From contig NZ_JACJOF010000042.1 in NCBI RefSeq assembly GCF_014695395.1, forward strand, positions 35,168 to 99,167: a stretch of 64,000 nt of DNA. The letters run 5' to 3'. Shown piece after piece: positions 1 to 8,099 of the stretch. A model generated the notes under the pieces. That model saw only the letters and a list, made by a program, of their open reading frames with translations. It did no database searches and had not been told where the DNA came from. The translations under genes were made by a program, and so were the position numbers. Origin of the DNA: Nodosilinea sp. FACHB-131 (GTDB taxonomy: Bacteria > Cyanobacteriota > Cyanobacteriia > Phormidesmidales > Phormidesmidaceae). Every line of letters begins with the position of its first letter. Within the stretch, counting starts at the first letter, position 1.

Positions 1-952
1 GAAATGACTCGTCGGCGAAGTTAACTCTTGATGCACTTACTTTTCCGGTTGGCAGGTCACAAGCGCAACCAGTTTTTTCAACTTGTTGAATTAGTTCTTG
101 CCAGCCTTGTGCCCAGTTTGCAAACAAAATGGGTTTAATTGGTGAAATCATGGTAGTGATAGCTTGAAAACTACTATCTTCTACACACAATGGTATAAAG
201 AAATTTGTGTTTCTTTGTTTGCCAATGCTGATGGCTAAACTTCTTTGAATAATCAGTTCTGGTTCATTTTCAATAGATGCAGAATAGAGGCCGATAAGGC
301 AACAACACCTTTCCCTAATAATCGTCTCAAAGTCCTCGAAGGGAGAAGCATCCTTCGGCAACCCAAGTTGAGGGCTCCAGATATCATAGCCTTCAACTAT
401 CAATTTCTGCGCAAGCCATTTAGCTAATACCTGATAAGCAGAGCTAAAGCTTATATAGATGTACTTGCTTCTTTCCTTATCTGCTAATCCTTTATCTACT
501 TCTAGAAATTCTGGCGGAAAAATTGAGGGGTATTTTGTCTTAAGGTGAGAGTGTTTAGCATCCAGTATGGCACTGAACCATTCCATCTCTCTTATCTCAA
601 GTTTCCAACCGTACTGCTCACCGATCTTCTCCACGGCTACATCTCTTTGAGTTGCTGATATCTTTGCCGTAGTTAAAAAGAATAGTACGTCGCATTTATG
701 ATTATGCTCATGGACTTTCTTCGCGTCTTGAGCAAGTTTTACCTGCCAATCGTCTCTGACACTATATGCGAAGACTGTCGAGATGCCGGTTGTTGTGCAG
801 TTGTGAATAGCATCGCGGCCCTTGTCTTGGTAGCCCCCTAAAGGTTCTAGCAGTGGGTAACCTTCTAAAATCAGGAGACTATGACAGAGACGTTCGAATT
901 CTTCATAATCTGAGAGCTCATCTAGACAATATCGCGTTAGGCTGGCTGCCAT
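1..952 (-). CDS. restriction-endonuclease-like/TIR domain protein (partial, runs off the left edge)
   Basis: The frame is open without a stop from the ATG at 952 to the window edge, giving 317 codons, so the C-terminus is missing. Residues 15-85 look like a PD-(D/E)XK nuclease of the Mrr sort: GYQDKGRDA (43-47 holds the acidic residues) followed by a QxK-like WQVK (69-72). Residues about 162-292 look like a TIR domain: YIYISFSS, then GYDIW, then a segment with acidic residues around 229-232 where TIR NADases keep their glutamate. TIR proteins in bacteria often degrade NAD+ on phage infection, so a defence role is inferred. Domain calls are by eye. No clear Shine-Dalgarno precedes the ATG, and no partner gene is visible upstream. 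Confidence 0.72.
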   Translation of the reverse strand, partial: MAASLTRYCLDELSDYEEFERLCHSLLILEGYPLLEPLGGYQDKGRDAIHNCTTTGISTVFAYSVRDDWQVKLAQDAKKVHEHNHKCDVLFFLTTAKISATQRDVAVEKIGEQYGWKLEIREMEWFSAILDAKHSHLKTKYPSIFPPEFLEVDKGLADKERSKYIYISFSSAYQVLAKWLAQKLIVEGYDIWSPQLGLPKDASPFEDFETIIRERCCCLIGLYSASIENEPELIIQRSLAISIGKQRNTNFFIPLCVEDSSFQAITTMISPIKPILFANWAQGWQELIQQVEKTGCACDLPTGKVSASRVNFADESF

Positions 953-1629
953 GCTTGAGATAAACTAAAGTAGTTATTATGCACTATAACTCCTAAGAAC
1001 TTTAGCACCTTAAAAGCCCAACAGTATTTACAGCTATCTTCAGTCTTCTCCTTGGGATAGCTGTAAGCGTTGACGAGCCGTTGCGATCGCGGATTCGAGG
1101 TGATCATTTCCCTGCTGGGTCAGTACAACACCTCGATAACGTTTCGGCGATTGGCTCATAGATTGGGTTGGGTAGATGACGACGTCAGAAATCGGGAACT
1201 TAAAGGAAACTTTTCGGCAACTTCTCCAATAGTAGGCGATCTTCCCGCAGCCCGATTTTGACCTGTAACGCTTATTTGCAGTGAGCTGGGGAGAATCGTG
1301 CCAAAAATCCTCTCAACTTTCTCTTAAGCCGCCGAAGATCCCTTGAAGCAAACGTAATGTGCCTGAACAGTAAGCCTATCCACCGCATTCGCAGAGACAT
1401 TCCATTAACTGCTCAACTCCTTTCCTTTTTCCAACAATGACTTCTGGCGTTGCTGATTCAGGGTATGAAGCGACGGCTCAAAGATTTGAAACTCATTCCG
1501 GATTTCGCAAATTCATACTGCCATTCAGCAACGCCGACTTCTCAACCTTCCAAGGTCGAGGCACCGTCAACCGCTTGGTGACAACCCAACATTCTGGACG
1601 AGTTCATTTTCAGGCTACCTACTAGCCAG
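953..1629. other. intergenic stretch without a recognisable gene
   Basis: I see no supported gene. Only short frames occur, with no coupled start, ribosome site or recognisable protein motif. A HIP1 octamer lies near 1085. The sequence may hold worn-out mobile DNA, but nothing can be named. Confidence 0.5.
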
Positions 1630-1971
1630 CCTGCCTCTCCCCAACCACCACACTCAGCGAACTGCAACCCGGCGACCCGGTCGAAGTCGTCGGTCGAGAA
1701 GGACTGACACTCCTCGTTAAGCCCCTGCCCCAACGGAGGGAATCATCATGAGACACAACAGCCCCGTAACTGGCTGATACCGTTAGCCGCCTAAGCCTTG
1801 AAGTACTTTCTGCTGAGTCTGGCAGGCTGCACCATCGCCTACGTGGCCGCAGTGGTTCTGGAGATCAGCTTCGTCAGCATTGTCAGTTTGGAGCAGATTC
1901 TAGCCAGAGCATCCATTTTAGTTGTGTGCCTGATCGCGATCGCAGTGATCGCTAAATCCTTGCGGTACTGA
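1630..1971 (+). pseudogene. two decayed overlapping small genes, the second a membrane protein
   Basis: A frame reading LQPGDPVEVVGREG ends at TGA 1749-1751, overlapping an ATG at 1748 in ATGA style, as in a translationally coupled pair. The second gene is broken. The ATG frame stops after nine codons. A different frame picks up at about 1765 (RNWLIPLAA), hits TAA, then continues as two hydrophobic stretches (FLLSLAGCTIAYVAAVVL and ILVVCLIAIAVIA) to TGA 1969-1971. One frameshift and one nonsense codon would explain this. I infer remnants of a two-gene operon for a small two-helix membrane protein of unknown function. Confidence 0.45.
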
Positions 1972-2012
1972 TTCTCCTTCCACGGCAAATCAAAGTTCTT
2001 GTACAGCCTGCT

Positions 2013-3042
2013 TTACAGGAGGTGTTTGAGGAATGGCTTCCAAAATTTGCCGCATTTCTTGGAAGCAGCGATGTCATTCGCTTGAATATGCTGAGCTTCA
2101 ACCACTCTCACGGTATTCCCTTCAACCTGTCCCTGAATCCTCAAACCCCCATCCTCTAGAGATTCCAGCGAAAACTCCTGAGAAGTGGAATCGTTAGCTT
2201 GAGATATAGCGCTTACCCGAAAGCCGACAAACGCCAGCAGTTGTCTCTGTTCTCCCCGCCTGATGGTTGATAGCAAAGACCTGGAATGCGAGCGCCAACA
2301 TATCCTGAGCCAACTCCAACTGAACTGTGAAATTTTCTTCCGCCCGAGGTATCAAAGCTGAATCTCGATCCTTAGCCTGCTTCACCAGATGCCGACACTG
2401 CTGAGCCGTCAGCAGATTCACCCATCGCAATAGCTCATCGTGCTCTGGGGCATGTTCAACACTCAGGTGTCGCTGCAAACCATTGAAGGAATAGGCTGCT
2501 CCCAACTTATACCCCGAAAACGCAACACCTTCCAGACCATAGCTGATGCCGTCGATTTGCTCCTTACGAGTATGAAGCTGCACTGAAATGTTCTCTGCTT
2601 TAAGCCGCGTCACCAGCATCAGCATCGAGGGTTGATCAGCAGTGTGTTGCTGGAGCGATCGCTACAGATTCTCCTTGGTCAATTCTTTGCCGGTACGTTC
2701 CTTCAGCCGATATTCCCCAGTGGTTAGGTTGTAGCGGTCTGGCTTAGCTCGCACCTGCATCTGTTTCAGCCCAAAGGTTGCTTCCAGTTCTCGCTCCAAC
2801 TGCTTCAGCCGAATTTTGATGAAGGCATCATCGACCCACTTGGCGTACATATCGACGGCACTGGTGACAATGTGCCAATGCTGCACCTGATGGCGTCCCT
2901 GGCGATCGTGGTGCTCAACGATAAAGTATTGGCAATCCTGATGTCCCGTCTTCTCTAAAAGCGCTCTGGAAATGGCGCTGATTTCCCCTGGGCTCTTGTG
3001 CTCTTTCGGAGACAAGCTCACCGAGTAATGCACCATCGTCAT
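2013..3042 (-). pseudogene. truncated and interrupted MOBP-type relaxase
   Basis: Three consecutive minus-strand pieces look like one relaxase. The first (3042-2662) has YSVSLSPKE, then HHDRQGRHQVQHWHIV, which resembles the histidine region of MOBP/VirD2 relaxases, and ends in TAG at 2664-2662. The same frame resumes at 2625 as a typical later relaxase segment (DGISYGLEGVAFSGYKLG and YSFNGLQRHLS). The last part (2276-2013) is in another frame. The catalytic-tyrosine N-terminus is absent, because the sequence changes to a radC remnant at about 3043. It is therefore dead as a relaxase. A HIP1 octamer sits at the nonsense position. Confidence 0.6.
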
Positions 3043-3043
3043 C

Positions 3044-3560
3044 GACCGGCTTCAGAGGATTACCTTTGAGGAGCTGCTCCACATCCCTGGTGTAGGGCCA
3101 GCGAAGGCAGCTGGTATCGTAGCCGCAATTGAACTTGGAAAACGGGTGTTTTACCGAGCACCTTCTCACAAAACTGTGGTGGACGATCCAGCAATTGCAG
3201 TAGCAGCGCTTACCCCGTATCTCATGTGGGAGCCCAGAGAGCATTTTGCTGTGGTGTCTCAATGTGCGGCATCAGCTTCTCTCAACGAAAGTGCTCACTA
3301 TAGGAACTGAGACAGAGACCCTTGCACAGCCGAGGGATATTTTTCAGGCTGCGCTTAAGGTTGGAGCAGCACGAATAATCGTTGCGCATAATCACCCTTC
3401 CGGGAGCCTTGAACCGAGCCCAGAGGACATGGCTCTCACTAGGCAACTTCTTCAAGGCGCAAACATTATTGGGGTGCCAGTGCTCGATCACCTTATTTTG
3501 GGTGGGGGCACGTATCGGAGCTTGAGGGAGACAACAAGATTGTGGCTTGAGGAAATGTAA
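3044..3560 (+). pseudogene. radC: radC-like JAB/MPN protein, front missing and frameshifted
   Basis: Plus-strand translation from about 3050 gives the RadC helix-hairpin-helix (HIPGVGPAKAAGIVAAIELG) and continues to EHFAVV near 3250. The frame then shifts, and [17 protein letters not shown] follows in the frame that ends at 3560. The C-terminal JAMM metal site is intact ([14 protein letters not shown]). RadC-like JAB proteins are common on mobile elements and their function is uncertain. The N-terminus is missing where the relaxase remnant begins on the other strand, so this is a recombination junction. The frameshift at about 3260 needs one or two bases and could be a sequencing error, but the missing front cannot. 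Confidence 0.7.
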
Positions 3561-3583
3561 GAGGGAGTGGGAGGAGCCGTAAT

Positions 3584-3615
3584 CCATAATCTATTTTCTA
3601 GAAAATAGATTATGG
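3584..3615. repeat. 32-bp perfect palindrome, family core TATTTTCTAGAAAATA
   Basis: Arms of 16 bp are perfectly complementary with no spacer, centred on TCTAGA at 3599/3600. It lies between the radC remnant and the end of the ribbon-helix-helix gene. It is the longest of seven related sites in 3584-6982. It could be a bidirectional terminator, a partition-protein site or both. Confidence 0.85.
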
Positions 3616-3626
3616 AAAATTAAGTT

Positions 3627-4100
3627 CTATTTTCCTCTGCAAACTTCCTTAAGTTCATTGAGCTTAGCTCGTAGTTCGTCTATGTCGCCGATGTCAGTCC
3701 AATCGACTGGCATTGCTCGAAGTAGCTCGATGCCTGCTTGGATGATGACCTGTTTTTTGAGTTTTTTGCCGTGCTTGCGTCGGCCTTCTTTGACCACCTC
3801 ATCAAGCCAGTCATTGATATCGCGTGTGACTTGAAGACCAATGGACTCCTTATCACTTCCTTCGACCCCCACCAAAAACTCAGGCATCGTTTCCTGCAAG
3901 GCAGGGGACTGTAGTGGTTTTTGGAGTTCACTTGGTTTAGCAATGGAGACGACCTTCTCCACTGGCTGCTCTGATTCCGGTTTTGGTTCGGGCTCAACCT
4001 GGACAGGTACCCTTTCCTCTGGATCCGTTGTTGGTGAGAACAGGCTAAGAGGGCTATCTCCTAACCCGGACCTTTTCTTGGCTGATTGTTTATCTGACAC
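3627..4100 (-). CDS. ribbon-helix-helix DNA-binding protein, partner of ParA
   Basis: 157 residues. The first 90 are proline-, glutamate- and serine-rich and probably disordered. The last 65 (IGLQVTRDINDWLDEVVKE, then KKLKKQVIIQAGIELL) look like a ribbon-helix-helix fold, in which dimers bind palindromic operators. The start overlaps the parA end by 11 bases, so the two are one operon with parA first. In type Ib-like partition systems a small protein of this kind follows ParA, binds the centromere and represses the operon. The seven TATTTTCTAGAAAATA palindromes nearby are the obvious candidate sites (inference). It could instead be a replication copy-number repressor. Confidence 0.7.
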   Translation of the reverse strand: MSDKQSAKKRSGLGDSPLSLFSPTTDPEERVPVQVEPEPKPESEQPVEKVVSIAKPSELQKPLQSPALQETMPEFLVGVEGSDKESIGLQVTRDINDWLDEVVKEGRRKHGKKLKKQVIIQAGIELLRAMPVDWTDIGDIDELRAKLNELKEVCRGK

Positions 4101-4857
4101 GCTTCATAACCTCCTCTGTTAGCTGCTGGTAGGCCATGGCTCCAGAGGAACCTGGAGCGTGGTCAAAGATCGAGGCCTGAAAGCTAGGAGCCTCTCGAAT
4201 CTTGACCGTTTCAGGGATCACCGTTTCGAATAGGCGATCACCAAAATGTTTTTCGAGGGAATCGAGCACGTCTTTGGCGATATTGAGGCGGCTATCATAG
4301 CGAGTCGCTAACACTCCCAAAATCTCAATTGGATGTTCGAGGCGGTTTTGGATCAAGCCCAGGATTCTCTCAATGACAGGGATCCCTAAGAGGCCTAGGT
4401 AGCTCATATCGACTGGAACGAGCACCTGTTTAGCGGCCATGAGGGCGTTGACTGACAGAATGCCTACGTTTGGAGGGCAATCGGTCAAGATTACGTCATA
4501 TTCATTGATGACTGAGGAAACAGCTCTTCTTAAGAGCACTTCGCGGCCATGAAGACCAGAGATGGGAATCTCCGCTTCAGCAAGGAGAATATTTGAGGGC
4601 ACCACGTCAACCCCTGCTTCGGTCTTAACGATTGTGTTTTTGATAGAGGCTTTCTCTTGCAGTACCTCGTCAATACGGTGCTGTAGCTCGGCAATGTTAA
4701 CGCCGAGAGCGACACCAGCGTGGCCTTGCGGGTCGATATCAACCAGGAGTACGCGCAGGTTGTGGAACCGGTGGATGCCAACGGCGAGGTTGTATGAAGT
4801 AGAAGTTTTTCCTACCCCACCTTTGGCATTAAAAACGGCAATGGTATGTGCTGGCAC
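4090..4857 (-). CDS. parA: ParA-type partition ATPase
   Basis: 255 residues, normal for plasmid ParA/Soj without an N-terminal HTH. The deviant Walker A motif KGGVGKTS is at residues 12-19, the A' region LLVDIDPQGHAG follows, and then ILTDCPPNVG. It would bind ATP and nucleoid DNA and move plasmid copies apart with the help of the downstream ribbon-helix-helix protein. It is transcribed away from rep, with a palindrome of the local family (4943-4958) in the shared region, which suggests autoregulation. The family call is strong. Confidence 0.93.
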   Translation of the reverse strand: MPAHTIAVFNAKGGVGKTSTSYNLAVGIHRFHNLRVLLVDIDPQGHAGVALGVNIAELQHRIDEVLQEKASIKNTIVKTEAGVDVVPSNILLAEAEIPISGLHGREVLLRRAVSSVINEYDVILTDCPPNVGILSVNALMAAKQVLVPVDMSYLGLLGIPVIERILGLIQNRLEHPIEILGVLATRYDSRLNIAKDVLDSLEKHFGDRLFETVIPETVKIREAPSFQASIFDHAPGSSGAMAYQQLTEEVMKRVR

Positions 4858-4942
4858 GGCCCTGCTCCTTAAGGAAGTGCGGTGGATAGAAGGCCAAACA
4901 TAGGAATTATAAACTATAAAATAAACTCTACAACACAGAATA

Positions 4943-4958
4943 TATTTTCTAGAAAATA
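4943..4958. promoter_or_regulatory. palindrome TATTTTCTAGAAAATA between parA and rep
   Basis: A perfect 16-bp inverted repeat lies 85 bp upstream of the parA start and 95 bp before the rep start. This position suits an operator controlling both divergent genes. It shares its core with the other six sites. Confidence 0.75.
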
Positions 4959-5052
4959 GAAGTTGCGTAGACAGGGTATGGGCCGTACCTCATAGTGAGT
5001 GGCTGCAAGAGGTGTTTCCACTGACAGGTTCTTTCTGCAACGGGATCGCACT

Positions 5053-5910
5053 ATGGCCCATAGAAGTCTCCTTCCTGACAGGCATCGCCAGCTTGACTTT
5101 TTTGTGTGTGACATCATCGATACTGCGCCAAAGGACGATCTCGGCAGTATGGAGCATCCGCTTTTTACGCTGGCGAAAAACCCTGATACGCGCATTCGGC
5201 TGTACGAGCACAATGGGAATACGGTCAAGATTGTGCCGAGCGTGCTTGGGCTTGCGACAATCTTCGACAAAGACATCCTGATTTATTGCGTGAGTCAGCT
5301 TACGGAGGCTATCAACCGAAAGCGTGACGTGAGTAGAACGGTCCGCCTCACTGCCTATGATTTTTTGGTTGCTACTAACCGCGATACCGGGGGAAGAAGC
5401 TATCAGCTTCTGGAGCAGGCCTTCCAGCGGCTTACGGGGACGAAGATTTTCACCAATATTGTGGTGGGTGGCCGCCGGTTCCGTGAGGGGTTTGGGTTAA
5501 TCGAGAGTTACCGGATTATTGAGAAGAGTCCCAATCATGCTCGTATGGTGGCAGTTGAGGTGACTCTTTCAGAGTGGCTTTTTCAGGCAGTGTGCTCGCA
5601 AGAGGTGCTTACCCTGCACCGCGATTACTTCCGCCTGGGAAAAGGCTTAGAGAGGCGGTTGTATGAGCTTGCCCGCAAGCACTGCGGCAGCCAGCCACAG
5701 TGGAAGGTAGGACTCGCTCTTCTACACAAGAAATCTGGTTCTAGCTCCTCTCTCAAAGAGTTTCGGCGCATGGCGAGGAATATCTGTGAGGCCGACCATC
5801 TACCCGGTTATCTTCTTAGCTTTGATGAGCCATCCGATTCGGTGCTGTTTCAATGTAGAAGTGAGCGAGCGCAGGCAAGAGCTGCTATCAGACAGTTCCT
5901 CGACCTATAA
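5053..5910 (+). CDS. repA: RPA-type plasmid replication initiator (RepA)
   Basis: 285 residues from the ATG at 5053; an ATG at 4999 would add 18 residues that do not look like the family. Motifs of the replication initiator protein A family are plain: QLDFFVCDI, SMEHPLFTLAKNPDTRI, YEHNGNTV, FDKDILIYC, SRTVRLTAYDFLVATNR, VEVTLSEWLF, HRDYFRLGKGLERRLYELAR and KKSGSSSSLKEFRR. These initiators bind iterons and open the origin. I know this family mainly from alphaproteobacterial plasmids, so its presence in HIP1-containing DNA hints at transfer. The iterons lie 315 bp downstream. Regulation by the nearby palindromes is likely. Confidence 0.93.
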   Translation: MAHRSLLPDRHRQLDFFVCDIIDTAPKDDLGSMEHPLFTLAKNPDTRIRLYEHNGNTVKIVPSVLGLATIFDKDILIYCVSQLTEAINRKRDVSRTVRLTAYDFLVATNRDTGGRSYQLLEQAFQRLTGTKIFTNIVVGGRRFREGFGLIESYRIIEKSPNHARMVAVEVTLSEWLFQAVCSQEVLTLHRDYFRLGKGLERRLYELARKHCGSQPQWKVGLALLHKKSGSSSSLKEFRRMARNICEADHLPGYLLSFDEPSDSVLFQCRSERAQARAAIRQFLDL

Positions 5911-5946
5911 GTAGGAAGGTAATAAGGGCAGTAAGGCATAGTTTCT

Positions 5947-5982
5947 ATTTTCTAGAAAATTTATTCTATAAACTAGAAAATA
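5947..5982. repeat. palindrome plus half-site downstream of rep
   Basis: A perfect 14-bp inverted repeat (ATTTTCTAGAAAAT, 5947-5960) is followed by a half-site CTAGAAAATA (5973-5982). It lies just after the rep stop codon and belongs to the local palindrome family, with one arm drifted. Confidence 0.7.
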
Positions 5983-6054
5983 ATCAAAAGCCTCTGGTGT
6001 TGGGGCTCCCAGTTTACTGTGAGGTGCGGCAATCCTCGTACAGCAATGAACTAA

Positions 6055-6082
6055 ACAAACTATTTTCTAGAAAATAGTTTGT
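6055..6082. repeat. 28-bp perfect palindrome of the TCTAGA family
   Basis: Two 14-base arms are perfectly complementary, centred at 6068/6069, and contain the core TATTTTCTAGAAAATA. It sits 140 bp before the iterons. Confidence 0.85.
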
Positions 6083-6194
6083 ATTATCTAGGTGAAAAGT
6101 TGGTTTTGGGCTTTATGTAGATGTGCTGCTCCCCTCGTTGTGGTGCAAGGAGCTGGCCCATCGGCAGGATCCTTTGGGCTGTGAATATCCTGTT

Positions 6195-6420
6195 GGTATC
6201 ATGTGAACAACCTGTGGATTGTATCGGTATTTCACCCACCAATAAGCGCTCAAGCTTCGGTACTTCACCCACCGAAGGCGGTGGCTACTTCGGTATTTCA
6301 CCCACCGGGAGTAATTTTTCTCAAAGTGATTATAGGTAGTTAGAGGTGATTTTGGATCCCTTAACTTCGCGCGCGCGTTTCTTTTAACTTATAAAACCTT
6401 TTAACTTCTTAGCTGGCTCC
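6195..6420. other. oriV: probable replication origin: three iterons and AT-rich unwinding zone
   Basis: The 16-mer CGGTATTTCACCCACC occurs at 6225-6240, 6258-6273 (one C for T) and 6291-6306. The spacing is exactly 33 bp, about three helical turns, so bound Rep would sit on one face of the DNA. A DnaA-box-like TGTGGAT lies just before the first iteron. After them comes an AT-rich stretch (about 6310-6415) with repeats of TTAACTT and an alternating GCGCGC run, a reasonable duplex-unwinding element. It lies downstream of an iteron-type initiator gene. No gene is supported here. Confidence 0.8.
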
Positions 6421-6534
6421 CCCTGAAGGCAAGGGATGCTCTCTTAGGCATGAAGGTGTGTCTGAATCACAGAAAGGCAGGCTTTTAAGGCGCTTAGTCT
6501 GTCTGTAGGGTTCAGCCAGGTCTGCAAGATAATA

Positions 6535-6550
6535 TATTTTCTAGAAAATA
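6535..6550. repeat. palindrome TATTTTCTAGAAAATA
   Basis: A perfect 16-bp inverted repeat in the non-coding stretch right of the origin; fifth member of the family. Confidence 0.75.
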
Positions 6551-6876
6551 GACTTTGGGAGAAACCCGATTGGGAGTGGCGGGGGCAAAAGCAACGCTTT
6601 AGATTTTGAACCTGGATTTCAGGAGAACCCCAACTGTACCCAATTGGACCAATTCGGGCTTTCTCAGAGGCGGGATTCTTCGGATCGGTATGGCTAACAG
6701 AATTCTTAGCCTCTATAAGGCTCTGTGGTCGTCGGTTTCCCCTGGGCCTAGGGGGAGAATAGGGGCAAAGGCTGGAAGCGATTCTAATGGCATTTGCGGA
6801 CTCAGCACCCACTAGACCTTTTTGGACGCAAGACGAAGTTCTAATTGGTTAGAAAGGAAACAGGTATCCTAACTAG

Positions 6877-6894
6877 CTATTTTCTAGAAAATAG
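6877..6894. repeat. palindrome CTATTTTCTAGAAAATAG
   Basis: A perfect 18-bp inverted repeat, sixth member of the family, in non-coding DNA between the origin and the next gene. Confidence 0.75.
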
Positions 6895-6962
6895 TTTCTA
6901 TGAACTAAAAGAGGCTTAAGCTTTGACTCAATAGCCGCTCGCTTAAAGCCCATGGCGAAAAT

Positions 6963-6994
6963 TAAATATTTTCTAGAAAATAGGAAATATTTAA
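6963..6994. repeat. palindrome of the TCTAGA family nested in a second inverted repeat
   Basis: The 16-bp core (6967-6982) lies inside a wider pair TTAAATATTT / AAATATTTAA (6963-6972 and 6985-6994). It is the last of the seven sites and lies 30 bp from the end of the next minus-strand gene, where it could also act in termination. Confidence 0.7.
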
Positions 6995-7023
6995 AATTAT
7001 GTTTTATCAGGGTGATCGATGCA

Positions 7024-7713
7024 TTACTCAAAGCGAGACTTCCTTCGGCACGGTCTATTACCCGTAGGAGGAGGTGGTGGGAAGACTTTACTTGCTTCTA
7101 TCGTTATCAGGGGAAGGCCTGCGGCCTTTCGTCTCTGGTTAATGGCACGAAGGAGTTCAAGTTTCTGGCGCACGACACCGGGGAATCGATAGAAGGGGAG
7201 AGATGCAAGTGCCTTTTCAAGAGGCTCTTTGCCGATAAGTGCCATGTTATGTAGCCGCTCTCTAGCTGCCTGCCAGACCCTACGCTCGACTTCTACAACG
7301 ACTGTGCCCCGGGCGAGCCCAACTGAATACCCGCCGAAGTGAAGCGGAGATTCCCTAATATCTCTGGTTGTTATGCGGTCAAGTGAGTCTTGATAACCCT
7401 CGGTTGCGAGGAGCACGAATGTGTGGCCGAAACGCAGGTACTGGACAGAGGCGATACCCTTTTTTCGGCAGCGCATCCGAGTCGTGCGGCATGAGGTGAC
7501 CCCGTAAGTGGCTTTCATTTTGGCGTCGATCGCCAACGTGTCTTTCTCCGGGGGAATGGTTCTTACCGCGTACCTAAACCACCCATGACGGACGTAGTCG
7601 ATAGCGATGCGCCGGAGAAAATCGCCGAGGGTACGTGCTTCCATACAGCAGAGAGAGAGAGCCCCGTCAAATAAAGCATCACCAAAAGAGGGTTGGTTGA
7701 TAGGCTCAACCAA
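7024..7713 (-). CDS. conserved-looking protein of unknown function
   Basis: 229 residues with ordinary protein composition. Striking segments are GWFRYAVRTIPPEKDTLAID, then ASVQYLRFGHTFVLLATEG, then PLHFGGYSVGLARG. The tail is basic and proline-rich (VFPPPPPTGNRPCRRKSRF). I have an impression of similar proteins annotated only as hypothetical, and I cannot assign a function. It lies alone between the origin region and the large structured region, transcribed leftward, and could be expressed from a promoter within 7714-8100. A role in plasmid maintenance is possible but unsupported. Confidence 0.6.
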   Translation of the reverse strand: MVEPINQPSFGDALFDGALSLCCMEARTLGDFLRRIAIDYVRHGWFRYAVRTIPPEKDTLAIDAKMKATYGVTSCRTTRMRCRKKGIASVQYLRFGHTFVLLATEGYQDSLDRITTRDIRESPLHFGGYSVGLARGTVVVEVERRVWQAARERLHNMALIGKEPLEKALASLPFYRFPGVVRQKLELLRAINQRRKAAGLPLITIEASKVFPPPPPTGNRPCRRKSRFE

Positions 7714-7843
7714 CCAAAAAGCCGTTATAGAACCTGTGGATGCCTACCCTTCAACGAACGAACTAACGAACAAACGATAGCCACACGCAGACCAGACTCA
7801 AGGCCTGCGGGCACACGTCCGTCCGGTCCGCATGTACGTTGTC

Positions 7844-7908
7844 GAGTGGACAAAGACTCGAACCTTTGCGTGCGTCGAGCCATCCGAATCCGCCATCCGG
7901 ATCCACTT
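7844..7908 (-). other. tRNA-like element (T-arm and acceptor pairing, no full tRNA)
   Basis: On the minus strand AAGTGGA (from 7908) pairs with TCCACTC (to 7844), six of seven positions. Between them is a T-arm: AAAGG, the canonical seven-base loop TTCGAGT, then CTTTG, pairing at four of five positions with one G-U. The span is 65 nt, about seven short of a tRNA, and I find no convincing anticodon stem. It is either a degenerate tRNA or a tRNA mimic. It lies beside the large structured region. Confidence 0.35.
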
Positions 7909-8099
7909 TCCTATAAGCAGTAACAAACCGCGTCTTTTCAATTAGTTAAAAAAACTAAAAGACAAGGTTTGTTTCCGTTTTGCTTTGCAAAACAACAGTT
8001 GTTTGAACTGTCTTGGTTGCTAGCTAATGAGCTGTCTTTTCGAGTTTCCGTTTTGCCATATGCTTTCCTTTGCAATAAGCATTGTTGTTAATGGCCGTG

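Noticed and set aside
2915..3262. 115-codon minus-strand frame across the relaxase/radC junction
   Set aside because: It is the antisense of the radC remnant and has no protein-like motif.
6121..6339. Short frames over the origin
   Set aside because: They translate the iterons themselves (repeated FGTSPT and FGISPT), so they reflect the repeat, not a protein.
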